Part shown: one piece after another, positions 25,631 to 34,192 of the stretch
Layout: the number at the start of each line of letters is the position of its first letter
Position numbering within the stretch: position 1 is the stretch's first letter
Assembly: GCA_035999765.1 (NCBI GenBank)
Contig: CP108521.1
Location: 806,001 to 870,000, forward strand
Reading direction: 5' to 3'
Length of the DNA: 64,000 bases
Source of the DNA: Streptomyces sp. NBC_01231
GTDB taxonomy: Bacteria; Actinomycetota; Actinomycetes; Streptomycetales; Streptomycetaceae
Made by a program: the position numbers and the translations under genes
Notes under the pieces: model-generated
Told to the model about the DNA's origin: nothing
Databases searched by the model: none
Seen by the model: the letters and a program-made list of their open reading frames with translations, nothing else

Positions 25631-26590
25631 ATGGCACCCATGCACCGAGTCGTCGTCCTGGCCATAGACGGGGTGTACCCCTTCGAACTGGGTATCCCCA
25701 GCCGGGTCTTCGAGGCGGCGGACGGCCGCTACGAGGTCCTCACCTGCAGTGTCGACGGCCGCCCGGTCCGCACCAACTCCGACTTCTCAATCACCGTCGA
25801 GCACGGCCCGGAGGCGCTGCGCACCGCCGACACCGTCGTCATCCCGCCCTTCACCGCCACCGACGTCACGGCGGCAATTCCGCAAGCCGTGGTCCAGGCG
25901 CTCGCGTCCGTGACCCCAGGCGCCCGCCTCGTATCGATCTGCACCGGCGCCTTCGTCCTCGCTGCCGCCGGGCTCCTTGAGGGTCGGCCGGCCACCACCC
26001 ACTGGATGGTCGCGGACCTCTTCCGCGCACGCTTCCCAGAGGTCGCACTGGACCCGGACGTTCTGTTCATCGACGACGGAGATGTCCTGACCTCGGCCGG
26101 TGCCGCCTCCGGACTGGACGTCTGCCTGCACATCATCCGCAAGGACCACGGCACTGAAGTCGCCAACCAGGTGGCCCGCATGTGCGTCGTCCCGCCGTGG
26201 CGCGAAGGAGGGCAGGCGCAGTACATCCAGCACCCGGTACCCGAGGCCACGGCCAGCGGAACGGCCACCGCCCGTCAGTGGGCGCTGGAGAACCTCCACG
26301 AGCCCATGACTCTGACGGACCTCGCCGAGCACTCCCACATGAGCCTGCGCACCTTCGCCCGCCGCTTCACCGAAGAGGTGGGCATGAGCCCGGGACGCTG
26401 GCTCATCCAGCAGCGCGTCGACCGGGCACGACACCTCCTGGAAACCACCGACCTGCCCGTGGACGAGATCGCCGGCCAAGTCGGCTTCGCCGGCGGCACA
26501 TCGCTACGAGAACACCTGCATGCCGTCATCGGCGTCTCACCACTCGCCTATCGGCGCACCTTCCGCGGCGCCCTGACCTCCACGCACTGA
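25631..26590 (+). CDS. GlxA-family transcriptional regulator (DJ-1/PfpI + AraC domains)
   Basis: Protein of 319 residues. Residues 1-170 form a DJ-1/PfpI-like domain; LVSICTGAFVLAAAGLL carries the nucleophile-elbow Cys common in GlxA. Residues 215-315 are an AraC DNA-binding domain with two helix-turn-helix units (MTLTDLAEHSHMSLRTFARR and VDEIAGQVGFAGGTSLREH). Start ATG 25631, 20 bases after the second palindrome copy. Such regulators usually activate a neighbouring oxidoreductase in response to an amide, aldehyde or nitrile-like signal; the divergent MDR gene is the likely target. Confidence 0.93.
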   Translation: MAPMHRVVVLAIDGVYPFELGIPSRVFEAADGRYEVLTCSVDGRPVRTNSDFSITVEHGPEALRTADTVVIPPFTATDVTAAIPQAVVQALASVTPGARLVSICTGAFVLAAAGLLEGRPATTHWMVADLFRARFPEVALDPDVLFIDDGDVLTSAGAASGLDVCLHIIRKDHGTEVANQVARMCVVPPWREGGQAQYIQHPVPEATASGTATARQWALENLHEPMTLTDLAEHSHMSLRTFARRFTEEVGMSPGRWLIQQRVDRARHLLETTDLPVDEIAGQVGFAGGTSLREHLHAVIGVSPLAYRRTFRGALTSTH

Positions 26591-26644
26591 GCGCTCCTCG
26601 CACCCACCACCCCGCGAACGCGGTGATGAACCGGCACACCGCCA

Positions 26645-26812
26645 CGGCCGGGCGAACGGCGCCTTGGTCAGCTACTGCGGCAGCCCGCCCTCACCGGTCA
26701 GCTGAAGCCCGATGCTCCGGGCCTGGTCAATGGGCCGGTCAATGAGCTGCTCGATGAGCTTCAGCCCGACCGCCGCGGTCGCCAGCCACGATTCCGACCC
26801 TGCCCGAGTCAT
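26645..26812 (-). pseudogene. IS256-family transposase N-terminal remnant
   Basis: The minus-strand frame reads KLIEQLIDRPIDQARSIGLQ, then LTGEGGLPQ, an in-frame stop, then LTK. This matches the conserved N-terminal LTGEGGLLxQLTK block of IS256-type transposases in actinomycetes. Everything C-terminal of it, including the DDE domain, is absent. The rest of the 697-base gap (26591-27287) shows no gene besides the operator at 27160. Confidence 0.5.
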
Positions 26813-27159
26813 TAGCCGGACTGGCGACCGGCGAGGCCAACGGAGGCAGGCGGCCGAGCCGCTCAGCAGGAGGCGCGCTCGACGACACGGGTGACCGGGG
26901 CCGGATCCAGGGCTGGGGCCGGGCGCCGCTGGTCCACACGGCGAGCGCCCGGCCCGCACTTTCACGGTCAGGTCGCATGATGATCACCTGCGGAGCGGAC
27001 AGGCGGAGCTCACTGCGGGCGTCCTGAACACCGCGCAGCCTGGGGTGCGCAGAGGGCGCCCAGAGGCGGCGGCCCATCTTGCGTCGAATCCCGCAAGGCA
27101 CAACACAGGCTCCCTTCTCCCACGCACAGCGCTTGCGATCGCCCACGACCACGCATAGC

Positions 27160-27173
27160 ATTATGAACGTAAT
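27160..27173. promoter_or_regulatory. ATTAYG-N2-CRTAAT palindrome (site G, perfect)
   Basis: ATTATGAACGTAAT fits the consensus ATTAYG-N2-CRTAAT at all positions. It lies 115 bases upstream of the SDR start at 27288. Confidence 0.65.
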
Positions 27174-27287
27174 TTCAATCTGCTGTCCTCGCTGCTGACG
27201 ACTCGACCACCTGCCCTACGGCAACACCGCACGCCGGCGGCGTGGTTGGTTCGAGCAGCGAGCCTCTCACTTCACCAGGAACTCGTC

Positions 27288-27986
27288 ATGGACCTCTCCA
27301 CCAGCACCGCCCTCGTCACCGGAGCCAACCGGGGCTTCGGCCGAGCCCTCGCCGCCGAACTGCTCAGCAGCGGCGCCACCGTCTACGCCGGCGCCCGCAA
27401 CCCCGACCAGGTCGACCTGCCCGGCGCCCAGCCGATCGCGCTCGACATCACCGACCCCGCCTCCATCGCGGCCGCCGCCAAGGCCACCGGCGACGTGACG
27501 ATCCTGGTCAACAACGCCGGGTCCTCCACCGGCGCCGACCTGCTGACCGCCGACCTGGACGACATCCGCCTGGAGATGGACACCCACTACTTCGGCACTC
27601 TGTCCGTGGTCCGCGCCTTCGCACCCCAGATCACGGCCAACGGCGGCGGAACGATCCTGAACATCCTCTCGGGCCTGTCCTGGGTCAGCTTCCCGGAGTT
27701 CGGCGCCTACTGCGCCGCCAAGTCCGCGGAGTGGTCGCTCACCAACGCCCTACGCCTGCAACTCGCCGACCAGCACATCCGCGTGGCCGGCCTGCACGTC
27801 GGCTACATGGACACCGACATGGTCCGCTCAGTCGACGCGGCCAAGTCCGACCCCGCCGACATCGCCCGGACAGCAATCGAAGGCATCGCCGCCGACGCCT
27901 ACGAAATTGTCGCCGACAACGGCTCCCGCCAAGCGCAGGCCGCACTGGCCGGAGGCGTCTCCGCGCTCTACCCCCAACTCCCCTGA
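27288..27986 (+). CDS. SDR family oxidoreductase
   Basis: Protein of 232 residues, a classical short-chain dehydrogenase. Cofactor motif TGANRGFG (residues 11-18), NNAG at 75-78, and catalytic Ser128, Tyr141 and Lys145 (YCAAK). ATG 27288 has AGGA about eight bases upstream and the fold starts right after it. The perfect regulon palindrome (site G) lies upstream. A scar at 15091-15164 suggests that a second copy of this locus once existed in front of the MFS gene. Confidence 0.92.
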   Translation: MDLSTSTALVTGANRGFGRALAAELLSSGATVYAGARNPDQVDLPGAQPIALDITDPASIAAAAKATGDVTILVNNAGSSTGADLLTADLDDIRLEMDTHYFGTLSVVRAFAPQITANGGGTILNILSGLSWVSFPEFGAYCAAKSAEWSLTNALRLQLADQHIRVAGLHVGYMDTDMVRSVDAAKSDPADIARTAIEGIAADAYEIVADNGSRQAQAALAGGVSALYPQLP

Positions 27987-28024
27987 GAAGCAGCAGCCCA
28001 GGAACCCATCCCGAGCCCACCCAA

Positions 28025-28059
28025 TGCCGACGCTCGGTGTCCCACACCCACGCCGTCGC
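28025..28059. repeat. 35-base dispersed repeat (partner at 15130-15164)
   Basis: TGCCGACGCTCGGTGTCCCA and the following 15 bases match 15130-15164 with a single mismatch, on the same strand 13 kb away. It lies 38 bases after the SDR stop. Confidence 0.75.
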
Positions 28060-28144
28060 GCCATCGACGTGAAGGCAGCGGCGGCACAGGACGGCGACGA
28101 CCGCTCAATCGTCGTCAGGGCAATCGTCGCGGTACCCACCGACC

Positions 28145-28371
28145 CTCACCGTTCCGTTCGAGCAGGTACGGGCGAACCTGGAGACCATCAAGCAGCCCGT
28201 CCTGTACGCCAACGGCGTCCACGACGTGGTGGTCCCCGCCCTGGCCTCCTTCGTCGCCGTCCAGCACCTCGACTCGGCCACCCTGGTCCTTTACAGCGAC
28301 GCCGGCCACGCCTTCCTGTTCCAGCACGTCAAGGCCTTCACGACCGAGGTGGCCAACTTCCCCTCCACCTG
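28145..28371 (+). pseudogene. alpha/beta hydrolase, C-terminal fragment
   Basis: The frame reads FEQVRANLETIKQPVLYANG, then VHDVVVP and YSDAGHAFLFQH before a stop. These are the acid (VHDVVVP) and histidine (DAGHAFLFQH) strands of an alpha/beta hydrolase like the one at 18866. The nucleophile half is missing and no start codon or ribosome site fits. First of several gene fragments in 27987-28811. Confidence 0.7.
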
Positions 28372-28414
28372 ACCACGCCGATCGAAGAGCATCCGCACCC
28401 AACTCGGGCGGCAT

Positions 28415-28600
28415 GCCGCTGACGCCGATCAGGGAATCCTTTGTGACGATGCAGGGGGTCGCCGAAGCGGACGGCGTACGAAAGGGCACGCTCTTTCGCC
28501 GGTTCGGCGACCGCAACGGCCTCCTGCTCGCTCTCCTCGACGAAGCCGGGGCAAAGGTCCAGGAGGCGTACACCTCAGGTCCCCCTCCGCTGGGCCAGGA
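28415..28600 (+). pseudogene. TetR regulator fragment
   Basis: The frame reads GVAEADGVRKGTLFRRFGDR and NGLLLALLDEAG, which is the recognition helix and following helix of a TetR DNA-binding domain. Helix 1 is missing and the ligand domain is cut short after about 25 residues. Not functional. Confidence 0.6.
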
Positions 28601-28639
28601 GCACCTGCGGGAGATCGACTGGCGGCGTTCGGCTGTGCC

Positions 28640-28735
28640 CTGTTGCGGCCGACGGCCGCACCTCGCGCAGGAGCACCGCGGCGAGGTCACCGCGTATGCG
28701 GCCAGGCCGACCCCGCCGACTGCCAGTGCCTACCC
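28640..28735 (-). pseudogene. fragment of a GtrA gene
   Basis: GCCGACGGCCGCACC, GAGGTCACCGCGTA and GCCGACCCCGCCGACTGCCA match, in order, the intact GtrA gene at about 13828-13910. Small indels put the frame out. About 95 bases only; the remaining sequence up to 28811 I cannot identify. Confidence 0.6.
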
Positions 28736-28811
28736 GGTGGCGTCGGCTGGGCCCAGGTGGAGAGGGAACCCGCCGACGTCGGGCTCTTCCCCCGCGAGCC
28801 GCAGCCCGGTG

Positions 28812-29417
28812 CTAGGGATGTGGTACGTCAGAGCTCTGCCCGGCGTCCAGCAGGGCGATGGCGTTGTCTATCCCCTGGTCGAGGAGTTCCTTGACGAGTT
28901 GGCTGTCCGTCAAGGCGCGGGCAAGCTGAAGTGTCCCGGCCATCAGGCCGAGGAGGCTGAGCGCCTTCACGCGCGCGGAGGACGGGTCCTCGGGCGCCAT
29001 GCGGGCGGCAATGCCGTCGATGAGGACCAGCACGCCCTCGGTGTACGCCTGCCTGGTTGTGTCGGTGCAACGCCCGAGTTCGTCGAGCAGAGCGGCGTTC
29101 GGGCAACCGTCGCCAAGGCTGTCGCGATGCTGGGGCGACAGGTACCCCCGCACAATCTGCTCTAGTCCGGCACGGCCAGGCGCAGCCCGCGCGACGACGC
29201 TCTCGGCCTGCACCTTCAACTGGTCGGTGATGGCGGCGGCGACGAGGGCGTTCTTGGATTCGAAGTGGGCGTAGAAGGCCCCATTGGTCAGCCCCGCGTC
29301 CTTCATGAGCGTCGAGACCCCGGAGCCGTCGATACCGTCTCGCTTGAACCGGCGGCCCGCAGTCTCGATGATCCGCCGCCTCGTTTCCGGCTTGTGCTCT
29401 TTTCCGTACCGCGCCAT
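28812..29417 (-). CDS. TetR/AcrR family repressor (paralogue 2 of 3)
   Basis: Protein of 201 residues starting MARYGKEHKPETRRR, with GGGG eight bases before the ATG. The DNA-binding domain (RIIETAGRRFKRDGIDGS, then LTNGAFYAHFESKNAL) is nearly identical to the TetR at 20190, and the C-terminal domain shares DGCPNAALLDELGRC. Site H of the recurring palindrome lies 65 bases upstream, so it is probably autoregulated. With the same recognition helix, the three paralogues likely bind overlapping sets of sites. What it senses is unknown. Confidence 0.92.
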   Translation of the reverse strand: MARYGKEHKPETRRRIIETAGRRFKRDGIDGSGVSTLMKDAGLTNGAFYAHFESKNALVAAAITDQLKVQAESVVARAAPGRAGLEQIVRGYLSPQHRDSLGDGCPNAALLDELGRCTDTTRQAYTEGVLVLIDGIAARMAPEDPSSARVKALSLLGLMAGTLQLARALTDSQLVKELLDQGIDNAIALLDAGQSSDVPHP

Positions 29418-29481
29418 AGCGCACGCCCCTTCGCCGGCCGGAAGGGCCGGTTGCCCTTTACCGAGGTCACCAGTCTATGGT

Positions 29482-29495
29482 AGTGCGAACGTAAT
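29482..29495. promoter_or_regulatory. ATTAYG-N2-CRTAAT palindrome (site H)
   Basis: AGTGCGAACGTAAT, 12 of 14 matches with a perfect right half CGTAAT. In the promoter region of the TetR at 29417. The rest of 29418-29731 holds nothing that I recognise. Confidence 0.5.
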
Positions 29496-29731
29496 CCAAA
29501 TAATCGAGGGCTGCGACGAGCGGACAGCACGCGGTTCACTCGCCGTGCCGCCATGTACTCGAAGCAGGCCACGCACCTGTCGGCAGCCCAGGACGCCGCA
29601 GGCATACGGGGATCCCGAGCTGTCGGACCCTTGACCGCGGATCGCGTGATCACCGAATACGGGTGCCTTGGCATGGCACGTCGATACCGCCGAAGCGCTC
29701 GGTGCCCCCAGCCGCGCAGCGGCCGGCGTGC

Positions 29732-29980
29732 TCAGGCGAGTTCTCGTTTGAAGATCTTGCCGGTGGGGGTCAAGGGCAGTGCGTCGACGAACTGGACGAC
29801 GCGCGGGTACTTGTACGCGGCGAGCCGTTCCTTCGGCCAGGCGGAGAGCTCCTCCTCGGTCACGCGCGGCGATACGCGCGTGCAGCTGAAGCCGTGGTCG
29901 TGGTCGGTCGTCCCGGACGTCGTCTGCCGGACCGGGACGAGATCGCGGGCGTCGCCGACCTGCGCGCCACCGCAGGCCAT
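29732..29980 (-). pseudogene. chimeric fragment: amidase piece joined to acyl-CoA ligase C-terminus
   Basis: One open minus-strand frame of 82 codons. The first 35 residues (ACGGAQVGDARDLVPV and HGFSCT) match the middle of the amidase at 20927 (ACAGAQVREARDLVPV and GGFSYT). The last 40 (VTEEELSAWPKERLAAYKYP and GKIFKRELA) are the C-terminal end of an acyl-CoA synthetase, including the catalytic Lys of PTGKIFKR. Two unrelated gene pieces have been joined in frame. It has no start region of its own and cannot fold as either enzyme. Confidence 0.7.
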
Positions 29981-30053
29981 GTTCGCGTCCGTTCCCCCCG
30001 TCCCGATCCGGCAGGCGCGCGGCTCTTGCGACTGTCGCGCCCGTACCGCCAGG

Positions 30054-30971
30054 TCAGATCTTGGTCTTCTCCCGGACCCAGGCGCCGATCTGTGCGATGG
30101 CGGCGTCGGTCTCCGGGATGCGGCCGGCGCCGTAGACGTACGAGTGCTGGCCTCCGGGGACCACCACGGTCGTCGTGTCGATTCCGGCGTCCTTGACGCG
30201 GGCGGCGAACTCCTCGTCCTCGCCGGCCAGGACCTCGTACGTTCCCCAGGAGACGAGGGTCGGGGGCAGACCGCTCAGGTCCGCCCGGTTCAGGTTGATC
30301 CGGGTGTCCGTGACCTCGATGCCCGTGCCCCCGATCCAGGACTCCCGGAAGAATTCCAGCAGTTCCCTGCTGAGAATCTTGTCCGTCCCGGCGTTGGCCG
30401 CGATGGTCTCGTTGGCGATCTCGAGGTCGCACCAGGGGGAGATCGACACGATGGCGCCGGGCAGCGGCTGCTTCTTGTCGCGGAGGCGAAGCGCCAGGGC
30501 GACGGCGATGAACCCGCCGATCGAGTGGCCGATCGTGATGATGTTCCCCGGCTCATACCCTTCGGACAGCAGCCAGTTGAAGGCCGCCTCCGCGTCGTCC
30601 ACCTGAGCCGGGTACTTGTGTTCCGGTGCCCGCCGGAAGTCCAGGACCAGGACGGGGGCGCCGGCGGCCTTGGCGATATGGCCGGCGAGCTTTCGGTCGA
30701 CGTGTGCTGACGCCAGAACGGAGCCCCCGGCGTGACTGTGCAGGAGGACGCAGTCGGTGTTGGCGTCGACGGGTTCGCACCAGATTCCCAGCACGCCACC
30801 CGCGTCCACCTCACGGTAGGTGACGCCTTCCGGCTCCCGGGCCGCGAGATGGACCTGCTCCGCCTGGATGCGCGCCGCATCCACCTCGGACGGAGGATTC
30901 GCACCTGAGGCCAAGAATTCCGTGAAGTGGACTGCTTCCGGGCTCAGTTCGACAGCAGCGTGCTCAGACAT
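30054..30971 (-). CDS. alpha/beta hydrolase, hormone-sensitive lipase-like esterase
   Basis: Protein of 305 residues. Family marks are LDFRRAPEHKYPAQ (residues 110-123), nucleophile Ser150 in GHSIGG, and base His in GGQHSYVYGAGRIPE. The oxyanion motif, HGGG in the family, is here HSHAGG (residues 78-83), an unusual variant. It hydrolyses short acyl esters in the cytoplasm. ATG 30971 has a GGAGG ribosome site seven bases upstream. It lies downstream of the ene-reductase gene at 31027 on the same strand, 55 bases apart, and could be co-transcribed. Confidence 0.9.
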   Translation of the reverse strand: MSEHAAVELSPEAVHFTEFLASGANPPSEVDAARIQAEQVHLAAREPEGVTYREVDAGGVLGIWCEPVDANTDCVLLHSHAGGSVLASAHVDRKLAGHIAKAAGAPVLVLDFRRAPEHKYPAQVDDAEAAFNWLLSEGYEPGNIITIGHSIGGFIAVALALRLRDKKQPLPGAIVSISPWCDLEIANETIAANAGTDKILSRELLEFFRESWIGGTGIEVTDTRINLNRADLSGLPPTLVSWGTYEVLAGEDEEFAARVKDAGIDTTTVVVPGGQHSYVYGAGRIPETDAAIAQIGAWVREKTKI

Positions 30972-31026
30972 GTCGTACCTCCATGGGGCCATACCGGCCC
31001 GCCAGGACCGGTATGGCCGGGGTTGG

Positions 31027-32088
31027 TCAGGCGGAGACGGTGGGGTAGTCGGTGTAGCCGGCCTCGTCACCGCCGTAGAAGGTGGCGGGGTCGGGGGTGT
31101 TGAGCGGTGCGCCGGTGCGTACGCGCTCTACGAGGTCGGGGTTGGCGAGTGCCATCACGCCGACGGTGACGATGTCGGCCAGGCCGTCTTCTATGTCCTT
31201 CGCGCGGGTGGCGATGTCGGTGCCGGCCCGGTTGAGGACCAAGGTGTTCGGCCACAGCTTCCGGAGGGTGTGCAGGAGTTCGTCGTCGCCGCCATGGCCG
31301 ATGTGCAGGTAGGCGAGGTCGAGCGGGGCGAGGGCGCGCACGAGTGCCGGGTACAGCTCGTGGGTGTCGCTTTCCGCGATGTCGTTGAACGGGTTGCCGG
31401 GAGAGATCCGCAGGCCGGTGCGGCCGGCGCCAATCTCCTCGGCCACGGCGGTGGCGATCTCGACGGCGAAGCGGATGCGGTTCTCGATGGAGCCGCCGTA
31501 GCGGTCGGTGCGCTGGTTGGTGTTGGTGGCGAGGAACTGGTGCGGGAGGTAGCCGTTGGCGCTGTGGATCTCGACGCCGTCGGCGCCGGCCGCGATGGCG
31601 GCCGCGGCGGCGCGCCGGTAGTCCTCGACCGTCGCGGCGACCTCCTCGGTGGACAGTTCGCGCGGCACCGGCATCTCCTGAGGGCCGGACGCGGTGAACA
31701 TGGCGCCGGCCGGCTGGACCGGGGAGGGGGCGACCGGCTGCCGGTGGTGGGGGGTGTTGTCGGGATGGGACATCCGTCCAACGTGCATGAGCTGGATGAC
31801 GATGCGTCCGTCGACGCGGTGCACGGCGTCGGTGACCTTGCGCCAGCCGGCGATGTGCTCCTCGGAGTAGATGCCGGGGGTGAGCAGGTAGCCCTGTCCG
31901 TCGGCGCTGGGCTGGGTGCCCTCGGTGATGATGAGGGCGTGCGAGGCGCGCTGGGCGTAGTACTCGGCGTTCAGCTCGGCGGGTATGCCTTCCGGCGTGG
32001 ACCGGTTCCGCGTCATCGGGGCCATCGCCAGCCGGTGCGGCAGGGAGATCTCCCCGGCGACGATCGGGTTCCACAGGGCGTTCGACAT
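31027..32088 (-). CDS. alkene reductase, Old Yellow Enzyme family
   Basis: Protein of 353 residues, close in length and motifs to NemA/OYE ene-reductases: NRIAMAPMTRNRS-like LAMAPMTRNRSTPEG for FMN, QLMHVGRMSHP, substrate-binding His and Asn in EIHSANGYLPHQFL, and TDRYGGSIENR. It reduces enones, nitroalkenes or nitrate esters with NADPH. ATG 32088 has GAGGA about seven bases upstream. A different OYE subfamily from that at 22476. Upstream is a 335-base gap with one perfect palindrome; the esterase at 30054 follows. Confidence 0.93.
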   Translation of the reverse strand: MSNALWNPIVAGEISLPHRLAMAPMTRNRSTPEGIPAELNAEYYAQRASHALIITEGTQPSADGQGYLLTPGIYSEEHIAGWRKVTDAVHRVDGRIVIQLMHVGRMSHPDNTPHHRQPVAPSPVQPAGAMFTASGPQEMPVPRELSTEEVAATVEDYRRAAAAAIAAGADGVEIHSANGYLPHQFLATNTNQRTDRYGGSIENRIRFAVEIATAVAEEIGAGRTGLRISPGNPFNDIAESDTHELYPALVRALAPLDLAYLHIGHGGDDELLHTLRKLWPNTLVLNRAGTDIATRAKDIEDGLADIVTVGVMALANPDLVERVRTGAPLNTPDPATFYGGDEAGYTDYPTVSA

Positions 32089-32198
32089 GGATGATTCCTC
32101 AAATAACGGGTGCGAAAAAAGGGGTGAGACAGCGGCGGGGTGCTGGGCTGCCCCCGCGGGTCGCGCGTATGCGGTGACCGGCCTGATGGGCTCGGTGA

Positions 32199-32214
32199 CC
32201 TTCCACGTGGAAGG
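32199..32214. promoter_or_regulatory. 16-base perfect palindrome
   Basis: CCTTCCACGTGGAAGG, fully symmetric, in the 335-base gap between the ene-reductase start and the end of the SDR. It lies 111 bases upstream of the reductase and may be an operator, but no cognate regulator is adjacent. Nothing else is recognised in 32089-32423. Confidence 0.45.
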
Positions 32215-32423
32215 CAGACTGTGTGGAGAGGCAGTCGACGGTACGGGCGGGCTTGCCGCGCACATGGCCGCCGCCATTGCAGTGCTGGGGCCCCGGCTGT
32301 TTACGCAGGGGGAGGGCTCCGAGCGCTTGGTCCTCCTCGGGCGCCGGAGGACTCATCCGTCGTGTGCGGCAGCTGCCGGGCGGGGGCCATGAGGGGACGC
32401 CCGCACCGGAGTCGGAGCGGTGG

Positions 32424-33215
32424 TCAGCCGCGGTAGCGATCGGCCGGGGCCCGCTGCGACAGGTTCGGGACGAGCGCCTGACGGGCCTTCTCGAACGACT
32501 CCCAGTCACTGATCTGGGGCAGTGACGGGATGGTGACGGGCTCCCCGGCGTCGAGCCCGGCGAGCGCCGCGTCGACGGCGTCGTCCACGCTCATGACCGA
32601 CTCGTCGGGGAGTGCCGCGAGGTCGACGCCGGAGCCGTCCCAGAGCTCCGTGCGGACAGCGCCCGGCAGCACGGCCTGCACAGTGACGGGGCTCTCGGCG
32701 AGTTCCTGCTGCAGGGCCTGGGTGAACGTCAGCACGTAGCTCTTGGTGCCGCTGTAGACGGCGCTGAAGGGCATGATGTTGAGAGCCATGGCAGAGGAGA
32801 TGTTCACCACGGTGCCGTGCCCGCGGGCCGTCAGCCCCGGCAGGACCGCGATGGTCAGCCTGGTCAGCGCTGTCACATTGAGGTTGACCAGCGCCTCGTA
32901 GGCCGCCGCGTCGGAGCCTGCCAGCGGCGTGAGCAGCGCGACGCCGGCGTTGTTGATCAGTACCTCGATGCTCTCGTCGGTCCGCAGACGCTCCTCGACC
33001 ACGGCGATCTGCGCCGCGTCAGTGAGGTCGGCGGGGACGACGTCCACCGCGCGGCCCGTGCGGCTGCGGATGTCCGACGCCAGCGTTTCCAGCCGCGCAG
33101 CGTTCCGGGCCACCAGGATCAGGTCGTAGCCCCGGTCGGCAAGCCGCTGCGCGTAGGCGGCGCCCAGTCCGGCGGACGCGCCGGTGACGACGGCGGTCTT
33201 GTTCTGCGTGGTCAT
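32424..33215 (-). CDS. SDR family NAD(P)-dependent oxidoreductase
   Basis: Protein of 263 residues, classical SDR. Cofactor motif TGASAGLG (residues 11-18), NNAG at 88-91, catalytic Ser141, Tyr154 and Lys158 (YSGTK). The C-terminal stretch resembles DltE/YqjQ-like SDRs. It is divergent from a TetR gene at 33518, and both promoter regions hold the same 22-base element, so it is almost certainly controlled by that TetR. Substrate unknown. Confidence 0.93.
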   Translation of the reverse strand: MTTQNKTAVVTGASAGLGAAYAQRLADRGYDLILVARNAARLETLASDIRSRTGRAVDVVPADLTDAAQIAVVEERLRTDESIEVLINNAGVALLTPLAGSDAAAYEALVNLNVTALTRLTIAVLPGLTARGHGTVVNISSAMALNIMPFSAVYSGTKSYVLTFTQALQQELAESPVTVQAVLPGAVRTELWDGSGVDLAALPDESVMSVDDAVDAALAGLDAGEPVTIPSLPQISDWESFEKARQALVPNLSQRAPADRYRG

Positions 33216-33273
33216 GGGGTGGCTCTCATTTCTGCTGACGGATGAGTAGGGGCCGGAGCGTCGGCCTCGCTTT

Positions 33274-33503
33274 AGATTACGATAGGTATCTAACGCCGTC
33301 CAGTCAACGGTCCCCCGATGTCGTCAGCCACCGCCCGCCGCCGGAGACGACGCGACATGCACACCGGGGCAACAGGGTCGGCGGCCGATCAGATCCGGAG
33401 GGCGACACCTCGGGCGCATGGTCACCGAGGACGGGTGCATGTACTGCGCTTCAGCCTGCCGCCCGGCACTTCGCGTATGATAGATGCGATTTACTATCTA
33501 ACG
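33274..33503. promoter_or_regulatory. paired operators between SDR and tetR
   Basis: A 22-base element with AGAT at its left end and TATCTAACG at its right end, with CGAT between, occurs at 33274-33295 and again at 33482-33503. The first lies 60 bases upstream of the SDR, the second 15 bases upstream of tetR. GATAGGTATC within the first is near-symmetric. One site per divergent promoter is the usual TetR layout. Confidence 0.6.
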
Positions 33504-33517
33504 TGGGCAGGTGACTG

Positions 33518-34078
33518 ATGAGTCGCGTTTCGCAGGCACAAGCGATCGAGAACCGCAGGCGCGCGGTCGCCGCGGCCTCCCAGCTCTTCCGGGAGCGCGG
33601 CGTGAACGGCATCAGCGTCGCCGATCTGATGAAGTCCATCGGGCTGACGACGGGCGGCTTCTACAAGCAGTTCGCCTCCAAAGAGGCCCTGATCGCCGAG
33701 GCGGCTCAAACCGCTTTCGGGGACCTTGGCCTGCTCCTGGCGGAGTTCGATGCGGTCCACGGCGATCACGACACCGCGCGCGGCGCCCTCGTCGACTTCT
33801 ACCTCTCGGCCGAGCACCGTGACCAGCCCGGCACCGGTTGTCCCACCGCGGGATTCGCGGGTGACATGGCTCGCGAGCCCGCAGCTGGGGAGGTGCGCGA
33901 AACGTACGCGGCCGGAGTCGATGAGTTCGCCTCGTGGATGTCCACCGACGCCGACGACGGCCTTCCCATGGTGGCCACGCTGGTCGGCGCGCTTCTGCTT
34001 GCCCGGGCCACGGCGGGCACGGAACTGTCGGAGAAGATCCTGGAGTCGACCCACAAGGCTCTTCGCATGTCCGCGTGA
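33518..34078 (+). CDS. TetR/AcrR family repressor
   Basis: Protein of 186 residues. Helix-turn-helix at residues 10-56 (NRRRAVAAASQLFRERGV, then LTTGGFYKQFASKEAL). The C-terminal part (GTGCPTAGFAGDMAR) resembles TetR_C domains of the AcuR/NemR kind that sense reactive electrophiles, but this is only a resemblance. ATG 33518, with AGG just upstream. Divergent from the SDR at 33215; the IS630 element inserted 116 bases after its stop and left it intact. Confidence 0.92.
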   Translation: MSRVSQAQAIENRRRAVAAASQLFRERGVNGISVADLMKSIGLTTGGFYKQFASKEALIAEAAQTAFGDLGLLLAEFDAVHGDHDTARGALVDFYLSAEHRDQPGTGCPTAGFAGDMAREPAAGEVRETYAAGVDEFASWMSTDADDGLPMVATLVGALLLARATAGTELSEKILESTHKALRMSA

Positions 34079-34192
34079 TGTGATGGGTGTTCACGCTGCG
34101 CTTCAGGCGGCGTTGTAACGCATGATCCTGGATGGATGGCTGGCCTGCGAACGACGCATCCGGGCAGCATCGGACCCTTCGGCGACCGAGCG

